Program-made: the position numbers and the translations under genes
The notes under the pieces: model-generated
What the model saw: only the letters and a program-made list of their open reading frames with translations
What the model was told of the DNA's origin: nothing
Database searches by the model: none
Shown: positions 51,186-59,413 of the stretch, piece after piece
Position numbering within the stretch: position 1 is the first letter of the stretch
How the letters are laid out: the number at the start of each line of letters is the position of its first letter
NCBI RefSeq assembly: GCF_042432805.1
Contig: NZ_JBHLWO010000002.1
Location: 992,001-1,056,000, forward strand
DNA: 64,000 nt
Reading direction: 5' to 3'
From: Olivibacter oleidegradans
GTDB taxonomy: Bacteria; Bacteroidota; Bacteroidia; Sphingobacteriales; Sphingobacteriaceae

Positions 51186-51611
51186 ATGAATTGGGGAATG
51201 AGAATCGTTATAGGAATGGCCATCGCCATGTCATCCATCGTTGCTGTTGGAATCTATATGGTCAACCAAGACACAGACACGCTTGAAGAGACAGACTATT
51301 ATGAGAAGGGGTTGGACTATGAGCGTGTCTATAAAAAGAAGGAAAATCTTGTTCGGTATCAACGAAAAGTTACCTTGAACGTCGTGAGAGATAGTTTGGT
51401 GCTTTCTTTTGCAGAAGAAAATAATAAGGGAATGGTCGATTTTATAAGGTCATCCAACAGATCTTTAGACCAACGTATTCATTTTATTACATCAAAGTCG
51501 GTCTACCGTCTCCCAATTAAAAACCTGAAAAAAGGGGTATGGCATATTAAGCTCGATTGGGAAAGTCAGCAGCGGTCTTACCTCCAGGAAGAGCAATTAT
51601 ATTTGAACTAA
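51186..51611 (+). CDS. ccoH: CcoH/FixH family protein
   Basis: 141 residues with one N-terminal membrane helix (about 5-26) and a small beta-rich periplasmic domain. The DYYEKGLDYERVYKKKENL motif after the helix is typical for FixH. It assists late assembly of the cbb3 complex, with CcoG, CcoI and CcoS. Same operon as ccoG. Confidence 0.88.
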   Translation: MNWGMRIVIGMAIAMSSIVAVGIYMVNQDTDTLEETDYYEKGLDYERVYKKKENLVRYQRKVTLNVVRDSLVLSFAEENNKGMVDFIRSSNRSLDQRIHFITSKSVYRLPIKNLKKGVWHIKLDWESQQRSYLQEEQLYLN

Positions 51612-51628
51612 ACTTTAAATATTAAAGT

Positions 51629-52315
51629 ATGATTCTTGCTTTCTTTATTGGAGTAATTTCAAGTGTTCATTGTGTAGGCATGTGCGGACCTCTTATGTTC
51701 GCTTTACCGGCAATGAACGTATCGTGGGCAAAGCAAGTAGGTATACATCTGTTATATCAGTTAGGAAGGATTCTCACTTATGGTCTTTTGGGCTTTGTAT
51801 TGGGATTACTTGGAGCTGGCACTTTAATACGGGGCTGGCAACAATATATGAGTCTTGTTACCGGCATTATCTTGCTCTTATTTGCCCTGTATTATTTTTT
51901 ACAGCGGTATGGAAAAGGCTCATTTTCATATGGAGGCACTTTTTGGCAACCGTTGTTCAATAAAATGGGCTATTGGATCCAACGTCCCGGGGGACATTTT
52001 GTTGTAGGTCTGTTGAATGGCTTGCTTCCTTGTGGAATGGTTTATCTTGCTTTGGCAGCAGCTTTGAACACGGGGTCTCCTGTTAATGGGTTTATTTTTA
52101 TGGCATTCTTTGGTTTAGGAACAGTTCCCCTCCTACTCATCGCTCTTGTTTGCGGTCATTATTTTCGAAAACGAATTCGTTTGAATTTTATCGGATTGAT
52201 TCCATTCTTGTTTCTTATAATGGGTGTCTGGTTTATTCTTAGGGGGGCAAACTTAGATATAGCCTACTTGAGCCCACTACTCTATCCAAAGTCAGGAACA
52301 ACGCTGTGTCATTAA
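51629..52315 (+). CDS. Sulfite exporter TauE/SafE-type membrane protein (DsbD-like), end of the cbb3 cluster
   Basis: 228 residues with about six membrane helices. The first helix has SVHCVGMCGP with a conserved Cys pair and His, and the fourth has GLLNGLLPCGMVYLAL. These pairs are the DsbD/CcdA-like or copper-binding features of this subgroup, which often sits in cbb3 clusters of Bacteroidota. Likely roles are thiol or copper transfer for oxidase assembly. 17 bp after ccoH and probably the last gene of the operon. The convergent Rieske gene is 1 bp away. Confidence 0.85.
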   Translation: MILAFFIGVISSVHCVGMCGPLMFALPAMNVSWAKQVGIHLLYQLGRILTYGLLGFVLGLLGAGTLIRGWQQYMSLVTGIILLLFALYYFLQRYGKGSFSYGGTFWQPLFNKMGYWIQRPGGHFVVGLLNGLLPCGMVYLALAAALNTGSPVNGFIFMAFFGLGTVPLLLIALVCGHYFRKRIRLNFIGLIPFLFLIMGVWFILRGANLDIAYLSPLLYPKSGTTLCH

Positions 52316-52316
52316 A

Positions 52317-52655
52317 TTACCCGCGAAATATACGTTGAAAAAAATTCCGTTTAATACCTACATACCAGTCTTCTCCCCGTTTTTCCAAGGCATATACGTT
52401 AATATAATTACCCTGCCCGGCTGCTCCATGTCCATTAGATAGATCAAAAGCATGCCGGTGATACGGACAGATGATCTGTTTATTTTCACACCAGCCTGCG
52501 CTTAGATCTGCACCGGCATGTGGGCATTTGTAGCTTGTAGCAAAAAGTTCCTGTTCGTAGTCGATCAAACATATCGTTTTTCCTCCAATCCTAACTTTTC
52601 TAATTGTGTTTACGGCAGGGAGCAAATCCGGACCTATCTTGTGCCAATAAAGCAT
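52317..52655 (-). CDS. Small Rieske 2Fe-2S protein
   Basis: 112 residues forming only a Rieske domain. Ligands are C44-x-H46 in YKCPHAGADL and C63-x2-H66 in IICPYHRHAF. The spacing and lack of a signal or membrane helix match soluble ferredoxin-like components of the nitrite-reductase-small-subunit or dioxygenase type. Its partner is unknown. It ends 1 bp from the convergent TauE/SafE-like gene, so the two transcripts overlap. Confidence 0.9.
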   Translation of the reverse strand: MLYWHKIGPDLLPAVNTIRKVRIGGKTICLIDYEQELFATSYKCPHAGADLSAGWCENKQIICPYHRHAFDLSNGHGAAGQGNYINVYALEKRGEDWYVGIKRNFFQRIFRG

Positions 52656-52663
52656 GGATTATT

Positions 52664-52790
52664 CGTTGTTGGTTGTTAGTTATTAGTTATTAGTTGTTAG
52701 TTGTTAGTTATTAGTTGTTAGTTATTAGTTGTTAATTATTAGTTGTTAGTTATTAGTTGTTAGTTATTGGCTATTAGTTATTAAATTTTG
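52664..52790. repeat. Tandem TTAGTTR repeat of about 7 bp
   Basis: About 18 units of TTAGTTA and TTAGTTG, with few interruptions, in the divergent gap between the Rieske gene and the TfoX-type gene. This is the purest example of the intergenic repeat type seen across the window. Confidence 0.85.
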
Positions 52791-52894
52791 TGTTTAATTT
52801 TTTATATTAGAAGTACGAATCCATATTATCTCTTGTCCATTTTCAGTATTGTCGGATAAAAATCAGTTTTGTTGCCATCAAAAGTAATATTTCA

Positions 52895-53227
52895 ATGAAA
52901 GTTAATGAAAAATTATTAAACAGACTAAGGGAAGCTTTAATGGATATCCCAACAATTAAGGAAAAAACGATGTTTGGGGGCATTTGTTTTTTAGTAAACG
53001 ATAAAATGTGTATCTGCGCGAGAGACAATCGATTGATGTGTCGCATCGGACCAGCTGTTTATGAGGAGTGCTTAGAAATACCTGGCTGTGAACCTATGGT
53101 ACACGGAAAGCGTTTGGTGAAAGGTTACGTTTTCGTCTATGAAGAGGCATTTAAAGATCGAGCTGCTTTTGATCATTGGATCTCCTTATCATTGAAGCAT
53201 AACGAAGCGCTGAGTCGACAACAATAA
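52895..53227 (+). CDS. TfoX/Sxy N-terminal domain protein
   Basis: 110 residues. The TfoX-N pattern is clear: KEKTMFGGICFLVNDKMCICARDNRLMCRI, then MVHGKRLVKGYVFV. Only the N-terminal domain is present. In Gammaproteobacteria full-length TfoX co-activates competence genes with CRP. The role of single-domain proteins in Bacteroidota is unknown, so no competence role is claimed. Confidence 0.88.
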   Translation: MKVNEKLLNRLREALMDIPTIKEKTMFGGICFLVNDKMCICARDNRLMCRIGPAVYEECLEIPGCEPMVHGKRLVKGYVFVYEEAFKDRAAFDHWISLSLKHNEALSRQQ

Positions 53228-53269
53228 GCAAGCAGTAATTGCTACATTGTATTTAATACCCGATTTAAC

Positions 53270-53277
53270 TAAGTTTG
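53270..53277 (+). promoter_or_regulatory. -7 box (TAAGTTTG) of queG
   Basis: An exact TAnnTTTG match that ends 4 bp before the queG start codon, with ATTG 20 bp upstream as a possible -33 element. The mRNA would have almost no leader. Confidence 0.6.
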
Positions 53278-53281
53278 CACT

Positions 53282-54217
53282 ATGTTAATTGCTGCAGAAA
53301 AGTACTCGAAATTAATCAAGGATGAAGCAAAGCGCTTAGGTTTTGCTTTCTGTGGCATTGCCAAAGCTGATTTTTTGGAGGAAGAGGCACCGCGTTTGGA
53401 AAAATGGCTAAAGGAGGAAATGCATGGCGAAATGTACTATATGGAAAACCATTTTGATAAGCGATTGGATCCTCGTCTCCTTGTGGAAGGTGCTAAGTCT
53501 ATTATATCGTTAGGTTTTAATTATTTTACTTCTGATATACAGATAGATAAAGATTCTCCAAAGATATCCAGATATGCTTATGGCGTCGATTATCATACGG
53601 TAATTAAAAATAAACTTAAGTCGTTACTGCACTTTATGCAGGACGAGATTGGGGAAGTAGGAGGACGGGCATTTGTGGATTCGGCTCCGGTGCTGGACCG
53701 TGCTTGGGCTAAACGTTCGGGTTTAGGTTGGATTGGCAAAAACAGTAACTTAATTAATAGAAAAAAAGGATCTTTCTTCTTTTTATGTGAACTGATAGTT
53801 GATATTGAGTTGGATTACGATCTTGCTCCCACAAAAGACTATTGCGGAACTTGTACGCGATGCATCGATGCGTGCCCCACGGAGGCTATTGTTGCGCCGC
53901 AAATTGTAGATGGAAGTAAGTGCATCTCCTACCTGACCATTGAACTTAAGAACGAGATTCCTGATCAGTTTGTAGGTAAAATGGACAACTGGATGTTTGG
54001 ATGCGATGTATGCCAAGATGTTTGTCCTTGGAATCGTTTTGCTGAACCTCATACGGAAGAGTCCTTTAAACCACATCCAGACTTATTGGAGATGACGAAG
54101 AAGGATTGGGAAGAAATTACTGAGGAAACTTTTCAACGCGTTTTTAAAAAGTCTGCCGTCAAGCGGGCAAAATTTTCGGGGTTGACGAGGAATATCCGTT
54201 TCCTGGGGAAAAGTTAA
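53282..54217 (+). CDS. queG: Epoxyqueuosine reductase
   Basis: 311 residues. The N-terminal cobalamin-binding domain has LGFAFCGIAKADFLEEEAPRLEKWL and the catalytic-Asp region FVDSAPVLDRAWAKRSGLGWIGKN. The two 4Fe-4S clusters are in CGTCTRCIDACPTEAI and CDVCQDVCPWN. It reduces epoxyqueuosine to queuosine in tRNA in a cobalamin-dependent last step. The convergent gene is pyrD. Confidence 0.96.
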   Translation: MLIAAEKYSKLIKDEAKRLGFAFCGIAKADFLEEEAPRLEKWLKEEMHGEMYYMENHFDKRLDPRLLVEGAKSIISLGFNYFTSDIQIDKDSPKISRYAYGVDYHTVIKNKLKSLLHFMQDEIGEVGGRAFVDSAPVLDRAWAKRSGLGWIGKNSNLINRKKGSFFFLCELIVDIELDYDLAPTKDYCGTCTRCIDACPTEAIVAPQIVDGSKCISYLTIELKNEIPDQFVGKMDNWMFGCDVCQDVCPWNRFAEPHTEESFKPHPDLLEMTKKDWEEITEETFQRVFKKSAVKRAKFSGLTRNIRFLGKS

Positions 54218-54375
54218 GTCGTTGAGTCGTTGAGTGGTTTCACTTCGACTACTTACCTATTTTCCTATTTGACTACTGCTCTTGGCGCACCGGTTGAGTT
54301 GTTAAGTCGTTGAGTGTTTTCGCTTCGACTACTTACCTACTTACCTACTTACCTATTATCCTATTTGACTACTCA
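54214..54375. repeat. Tandem hairpin repeat between convergent queG and pyrD
   Basis: Two similar units of about 80 bp. Each has AAGTCGTTGAGTG, a short loop and its complement CACTTCGACT, followed by ACTTACCTA words and CCTATTTGACTACT. It overlaps the stop codons of both neighbouring genes and could act as a bidirectional terminator. Confidence 0.7.
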
Positions 54376-55390
54376 ACTTTTTACAGATTCGCTTAATCAA
54401 CCCCGGACCTTCGTAAATAAATCCGGTATACAGCTGTACCAAAGAAGCACCGGCTTCCAGTTTTTCCAGCGCATCTTCTGCACTGTGTATACCCCCTACT
54501 CCGATAATGGGAAACGCTTTGTTTGATTTTTCCGACAGATAGCGTATTACTTCCGTAGAACGCTTGGTTAAAGGCTTTCCGCTTAGCCCACCTGTTTCCC
54601 TAGTTAAGTTGATCGGCGAGCGGAGCCCCTCTCTGTCAATGGTTGTATTCGTAGCAATAACGCCTGCAATTCCTGTAGTGGTAACAATTTCTATAATATC
54701 ATCCAGCTGGCTGTTTGTTAAATCAGGAGCTATTTTTAAAAGAATCGGCCGAGATATGCCATTTTTAAGATTACGTTGCTGTAAAGTGTTTAAGATATGC
54801 ATTAACGGTGCCTTTTCCTGTAGATCCCGTAACCCAGGGGTATTAGGCGAGCTGACGTTTACGACAAAGTAGTCGACCACATCAAAAAGTGCATCAAAAC
54901 ACAAAATATAATCATTTACCGCTTCTTCATTAGGAGTTAGTTTGTTTTTTCCTATGTTTCCACCGATAATGACTTCGCTCCTTTTTTTCAAAAACTTTAG
55001 TCTCGTTGCAGCAACGTCGACGCCTTGATTATTGAAACCCATTCGGTTGATCAAAGCTTCGTCTGCCGTTAGTCGGAACATGCGCGGTTTGTCGTTACCG
55101 GATTGAGGTTTTGGAGTAACCGTCCCAATCTCAATAAAGCCGAAGCCTAGATCCACAAGTTCATCCACATATTCAGCGTTTTTGTCAAAGCCTGCGGCTA
55201 AACCGATCGGATTTTTAAAAGTTAAACCAAAAACTGTTTTCTGTAGACGAGCGTCTTCATAATTAAAAGCGGCTCTGATCAGTTTACTGCCTCCCCAAAT
55301 TTTATTAGCTGCTTTTAAGCCTCCCGTAACATTATGATGGGCCGACTCAGGATTCATTAAGAAAAATAGCGGTTTAACTAGTTTATACAT
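54356..55390 (-). CDS. pyrD: Quinone-dependent dihydroorotate dehydrogenase
   Basis: 344 residues from the ATG at 55390 (MYKLVKPLFFLMNPESAHH), the usual class 2 N-terminus. The ATG at 55417 is upstream of a CATCTTTG -7-like box at 55395-55402 and is rejected. Motifs: NPIGLAAGFDKNAEYVD, GFIEIGTVTPKPQ, RMGFNNQGVD, NVSSPNTPGLRDLQ with the catalytic Ser, and the phosphate-binding IGVGGIHSAEDALEKL. It oxidises dihydroorotate to orotate at the membrane with quinone as acceptor. Confidence 0.96.
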   Translation of the reverse strand: MYKLVKPLFFLMNPESAHHNVTGGLKAANKIWGGSKLIRAAFNYEDARLQKTVFGLTFKNPIGLAAGFDKNAEYVDELVDLGFGFIEIGTVTPKPQSGNDKPRMFRLTADEALINRMGFNNQGVDVAATRLKFLKKRSEVIIGGNIGKNKLTPNEEAVNDYILCFDALFDVVDYFVVNVSSPNTPGLRDLQEKAPLMHILNTLQQRNLKNGISRPILLKIAPDLTNSQLDDIIEIVTTTGIAGVIATNTTIDREGLRSPINLTRETGGLSGKPLTKRSTEVIRYLSEKSNKAFPIIGVGGIHSAEDALEKLEAGASLVQLYTGFIYEGPGLIKRICKKLSSQIG

Positions 55391-55455
55391 GGCGCAAAGA
55401 TGATGAAAATTAGGCAATGAAACAATTGACTGACTGAGGCAACGTAAAAAAATCG

Positions 55456-55463
55456 TACTTTTG
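55456..55463 (+). promoter_or_regulatory. -7 box (TACTTTTG) of the ABC-F gene
   Basis: An exact TAnnTTTG match that ends 8 bp before the start codon. It is divergent from pyrD. Confidence 0.55.
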
Positions 55464-55471
55464 CACCCGCA

Positions 55472-57397
55472 ATGATAGCTATTAATAATTTAACTTTCGA
55501 AATAGGAGCCCGAGCATTGTATGACGATGCAAATTGGCATATAAAACCAGGTGATAAAGTAGGCCTTATTGGCGCTAATGGAACAGGAAAAACAACGCTG
55601 CTGCGCATCATAGTAGGCGAATATACGCCAACGTCCGGAACCATCTCGATGGCAAAGGACTTGAAGATCGGTTACCTTAATCAGGATTTGCTTTCTTACG
55701 AATCGGAAAAGAGTATTCTCCATGTAGCCATGGAAGCATTTGAAAGACAGAACCAGCTGCATGCTGAGATAGAAACCTTGCTGAAAAAGATGGAGACGGA
55801 TTATAGCGAGGAATTAATTCATAAGCTTAGCGATAAGCAAATTGAATTTGAAGCATTGGATGGATATAATATTGAATACCGGGCCCACGAGATTTTAGCG
55901 GGCCTGGGATTTGATGATGAGCAACAGAGCCGAAAGCTCTCGGAATTTTCAGGTGGATGGCGAATGCGTGTTATGCTGGCTCGTATTTTATTACAGGCAC
56001 CTGATATCTTGTTGCTGGATGAACCGACCAACCACTTGGATTTACCTTCCATTAAATGGTTGGAAGCTTATTTGCAGGCATTTGAAGGGGCCATTGTCAT
56101 TGTTTCGCACGACCGTTATTTTTTGGACCGCGTTATTAATAAAACAGTAGAATCTAGAAAAGGAAAGCTTACGCTATATGCAGGAAACTATAGTTTTTAC
56201 CTAGAAGAGAAGGCTTTGCGTAACGAGATTCAGGCTGGCCAATTTAAAAATCAGCAAGCTAAAATTAAACAAGAAGAACGGTTGATAGAACGTTTCCGGG
56301 CTAAAGCGAGCAAGGCAAAAATGGCACAGTCACGTATAAAAGCGCTTGAACGGATGGAACGTGTGGACGATGTGGATGACGACAACCCCACCGTCAATTT
56401 TAGCTTCAAATTTAGCAAACAATCCGGCCGTCATGTAGTCCGACTGGAGCATATTACAAAAGCTTATCCCGGTGTGCCCATTTTGAAGAACGCACATGCA
56501 GTGATTGAGAAGGGCGATAAGATTGCCTTAATCGGTGCAAATGGAAAGGGGAAGTCCACCCTATTACGTATTATTGCTAATGCAGATAAAGATTTTGAAG
56601 GAAAGAGTGAAACCGGTCATAATGTAACGACCACCTTTTTCGCTCAGCATCAGTTGGAAGCGCTACATTTGGAAAATGAGATCTTGCAGGAGTTACAGGC
56701 ATTTGCCCCAAAACACACGGAAACAGAGTTACGCTCCATTTTGGGATGCTTTCTATTTACAGGTGATGACGCCTTTAAAAAAATTAAAGTACTTTCCGGC
56801 GGTGAAAAGTCGCGTGTGGCGTTAGCAAAGGCATTGACAGCGGATGCAAATTTTCTGATTCTTGATGAGCCTACCAACCATTTGGATATCCAATCGGTTA
56901 ATATCCTCATCCAAGCACTTCAACAATACGAGGGTACATTGATCACCGTTTCGCACGATCGCTTCTTTTTAGATAGTGTAGCTAACAAGATCTGGTACAT
57001 TGAAAATCAGGAAATAAAAGAATATCCCGGAACCTATAAGGAGTATGAAGAGTGGCAGTGGAAAAGACCGATAGTAAAAGAAAAGCCGCTGGTAAATACA
57101 ACTCCTAAGAAAGAGGAAAATAAAAAAATTAATACTTATCATGCAGAAACGCCGGATAAGCACAAACAATTGCAGAAGCTGAATAAAGAATTGAGTGTTT
57201 TAGAAGAAAAAGTGGGGGAATTGGAAAAGGAGGTTACAGCTATTGAAGAGCAATTAACCGATCAGGCTTTGTACAATAACCCGCAACAATTAAAAGAAAT
57301 TAATTTACGCTATGACAGCAAGAAAGCGGAGCTCTCTCAATTTCAGCAGAGATGGGAAACGCTGGCCGATGAAATTTTGACACTAGAAGGGACTTAA
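55472..57397 (+). CDS. ABC-F family ATPase (translation factor)
   Basis: 641 residues with two ABC domains in one chain and no membrane segments. The first Walker A is GANGTGKTT (34-42), with FSGGWRMRVMLARILL and LLLDEPTNHLD. The second is GANGKGKST, with LSGGEKSRVALAKAL and LILDEPTNHLD. The linker between them is the basic PtIM helix region. A C-terminal coiled coil (about 560-641, HKQLQKLNKELSVLEEKVGELEKEV) is as in Uup and related proteins. ABC-F proteins act on the ribosome. No resistance-type signature is claimed. Confidence 0.93.
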   Translation: MIAINNLTFEIGARALYDDANWHIKPGDKVGLIGANGTGKTTLLRIIVGEYTPTSGTISMAKDLKIGYLNQDLLSYESEKSILHVAMEAFERQNQLHAEIETLLKKMETDYSEELIHKLSDKQIEFEALDGYNIEYRAHEILAGLGFDDEQQSRKLSEFSGGWRMRVMLARILLQAPDILLLDEPTNHLDLPSIKWLEAYLQAFEGAIVIVSHDRYFLDRVINKTVESRKGKLTLYAGNYSFYLEEKALRNEIQAGQFKNQQAKIKQEERLIERFRAKASKAKMAQSRIKALERMERVDDVDDDNPTVNFSFKFSKQSGRHVVRLEHITKAYPGVPILKNAHAVIEKGDKIALIGANGKGKSTLLRIIANADKDFEGKSETGHNVTTTFFAQHQLEALHLENEILQELQAFAPKHTETELRSILGCFLFTGDDAFKKIKVLSGGEKSRVALAKALTADANFLILDEPTNHLDIQSVNILIQALQQYEGTLITVSHDRFFLDSVANKIWYIENQEIKEYPGTYKEYEEWQWKRPIVKEKPLVNTTPKKEENKKINTYHAETPDKHKQLQKLNKELSVLEEKVGELEKEVTAIEEQLTDQALYNNPQQLKEINLRYDSKKAELSQFQQRWETLADEILTLEGT

Positions 57398-57454
57398 ATC
57401 GGACTATTGTATCGAAATTCTTGTAAATTAGGCGGCACTAATACCAATTGATAC

Positions 57455-58783
57455 ATGAGATTTTCTTTAGGCCTCTTCTTTATGCTTGTTGTATTCAATG
57501 CAACACAGGTGTCTGCGCAGAAAAAAGAGAAAAAACGGGTTCGAATGGAACGCTCTCCGGAGCAAGACCTTCGATACGAAGATGTAAACTATTTACCCGT
57601 GATAAAATCAGTTCAATTTTATCACGCGAAGGAAGAACAATCGCTTCCCCTGATGACATTGGGTGGAGGAGATCAGTTTTTTCTTTCCTTTGATGATTTG
57701 CGAGCAGATAATCGTACTTATTATTACACAATCGAACACTGCACCTCTGACTGGCGTAGTAGCAATCTTTCCACTATTGAGTATATCGATGGCCTTACGG
57801 AAGATCGCTTGTATGATTATAAAAGTTCCGTTAATACGCTCCAGGCATATACGCATTACGAACTTCGATTTCCTAATGAAGGCAGTATGATGCCGAAGCT
57901 GCCCGGCAACTATCTCCTAAAGGTTTATGAGGATGCGGATAAAGCAAGATTGATTTTAACCAGAAGGTTTTACGTTTTAAGACAAGATGTAAGTGTGGGT
58001 ATTAAGACACTTCCCTCTTTTAATGTGATAAAAAGGAAGGAAAACCAAAAACTAAACCTTGAGATCAATCTGGGTAACATCCAACTTAATAACCCTTATC
58101 AGGATATCAAACTGGTTGTAAAGCAAAATCGTAGGGATGATGTGCAAGAAGTACTGACGAAGCCAATGTTTGTAAGGGACGGACAACTTATCTATAATAA
58201 TAATGCGACCTTAGACTTTGATGGAGGAAATGAGTTCAGAAATTTAGATTTAAGAAGTTTCCGTCTATTATCCGGTCAGATCAGTGCAAGCAGCAAAGAT
58301 AGCATACGGCGAATGTCCGTTATGTTGGATCATGACCTGTCTCAAGAATCTTATAGCTTCTCTTACGACGAGGATGGAAAGTTTTTTTTGCGTAATAGCG
58401 ATTTTGAGAATAGTGACTTTGAAGGCGATTATGCAGCTGTGACTTTCACCTTAAAAACGTCATCGCCTCCTGCTGCGAACGAAAAGATCTACATTGCCGG
58501 ATTATTTAACAACTTTGCGACAGATGGGACTAACGAAATGAAATATGATCCGGATCAAAAGCAATGGCAAGGAGAGCTGCTTCTTAAACAAGGGCTTTAT
58601 CATTACACTTATATCAGCAAGATAAATGGTAAAGAACAGTTAAATAGGTATGATGGACATCATTTTGAAACAGGCAATACCTACGATGTATTTGTGTATT
58701 ATCGGAAGCCGGCTACACGCTGGGAAGAATTAATCGGATTTGGTACCGTAAATACATCCAGTAAGGGGCCGATTCGCGATTAA
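57455..58783 (+). CDS. Type IX secretion system plug protein (DUF5103)
   Basis: 442 residues with a signal peptide (ending VSAQ). DUF5103 features: LPVIKSVQFYHAKEEQSLPLMTLGGGDQFFLSFDDL, YYYTIEHCTSDWRSSNLSTIEYIDGL, and LPGNYLLKVYED at the N-terminus, with an Ig-like C-terminal part (KIYIAGLFNNFATDGTNEMKYD type). In Flavobacteria the plug protein occupies the SprA translocon pore. Its presence implies that the genome encodes a T9SS elsewhere. Confidence 0.9.
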   Translation: MRFSLGLFFMLVVFNATQVSAQKKEKKRVRMERSPEQDLRYEDVNYLPVIKSVQFYHAKEEQSLPLMTLGGGDQFFLSFDDLRADNRTYYYTIEHCTSDWRSSNLSTIEYIDGLTEDRLYDYKSSVNTLQAYTHYELRFPNEGSMMPKLPGNYLLKVYEDADKARLILTRRFYVLRQDVSVGIKTLPSFNVIKRKENQKLNLEINLGNIQLNNPYQDIKLVVKQNRRDDVQEVLTKPMFVRDGQLIYNNNATLDFDGGNEFRNLDLRSFRLLSGQISASSKDSIRRMSVMLDHDLSQESYSFSYDEDGKFFLRNSDFENSDFEGDYAAVTFTLKTSSPPAANEKIYIAGLFNNFATDGTNEMKYDPDQKQWQGELLLKQGLYHYTYISKINGKEQLNRYDGHHFETGNTYDVFVYYRKPATRWEELIGFGTVNTSSKGPIRD

Positions 58784-58801
58784 TATCTTGTTGGGTTTAC
58801 C

Positions 58802-58809
58802 TATCTTTG
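58802..58809 (+). promoter_or_regulatory. -7 box (TATCTTTG) of the thioesterase gene
   Basis: An exact TAnnTTTG match that ends 4 bp before the start codon, giving a nearly leaderless mRNA. Confidence 0.55.
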
Positions 58810-58813
58810 CGGC

Positions 58814-59338
58814 ATGAACAAGAAATTTGCAAAGGAATCATTCACTATTATGAATGAACTGGTTTTACCAAATGATACCAACACGCTTAATAATTTGATG
58901 GGCGGAAGGCTATTGCATTGGATGGATATAGCCGCAGCTATATCCGCTCAGAAGCATTGCAATCGGATTGTCGTAACAGCGTCCGTTGATAACGTATCAT
59001 TTCGCCATCCTGTTAAGTTGGGAGATGTGATTAGTATAGAGGCAAAGGTTACGAGAGCTTTTAATACATCGGTTGAAGTGCAGCTTCAGGTATATGCCCA
59101 GAATATTCCATCTGGAAGTAGAATTAAGTCAAACGAGGCTTTTTACACTTTCGTAGCAATTGACCAGAATTCACGTACGATTGCGGTTCCCGAATTGGTG
59201 CCGGAGACAGAGGAAGAAAAAGAATTATTTGATGGTGCTTTACGTCGCCGCCAGTTACGTTTGATACTTGCAGGGAAGATGAAACCCGAAGAAGCCAGTG
59301 AACTATACAATTTCTTTAACCAAATAGGCGCTAAATAA
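58814..59338 (+). CDS. Acyl-CoA thioesterase (hotdog fold, YciA/BACH type)
   Basis: 174 residues. The hotdog helix is NTLNNLMGGRLLHWMDIAAAISAQKH (near 23-48). It is followed by the conserved VTASVDNVSFRHPVKLGDVISIEAKV strands. The 'GG-x-LLHWMD' motif with Asn and Asp active residues matches cytosolic acyl-CoA thioesterases. It hydrolyses acyl-CoA to free acid and CoA. Chain length preference is unknown. Confidence 0.92.
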   Translation: MNKKFAKESFTIMNELVLPNDTNTLNNLMGGRLLHWMDIAAAISAQKHCNRIVVTASVDNVSFRHPVKLGDVISIEAKVTRAFNTSVEVQLQVYAQNIPSGSRIKSNEAFYTFVAIDQNSRTIAVPELVPETEEEKELFDGALRRRQLRLILAGKMKPEEASELYNFFNQIGAK

Positions 59339-59413
59339 GGTATATGGTTTAGGATATAAGGTTAAAGGTAAAATCTCTTACACATTTACCTTTATCCTCC
59401 CAACCTTCTACAA

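Noticed and set aside
52664..52790. CRISPR or phage attachment array
   Set aside because: A pure 7-bp tandem repeat, with no spacers and no integrase.
52895..53227. Competence regulator TfoX
   Set aside because: Only the N-terminal domain is present and no competence genes are in the window. The name alone does not support the role.
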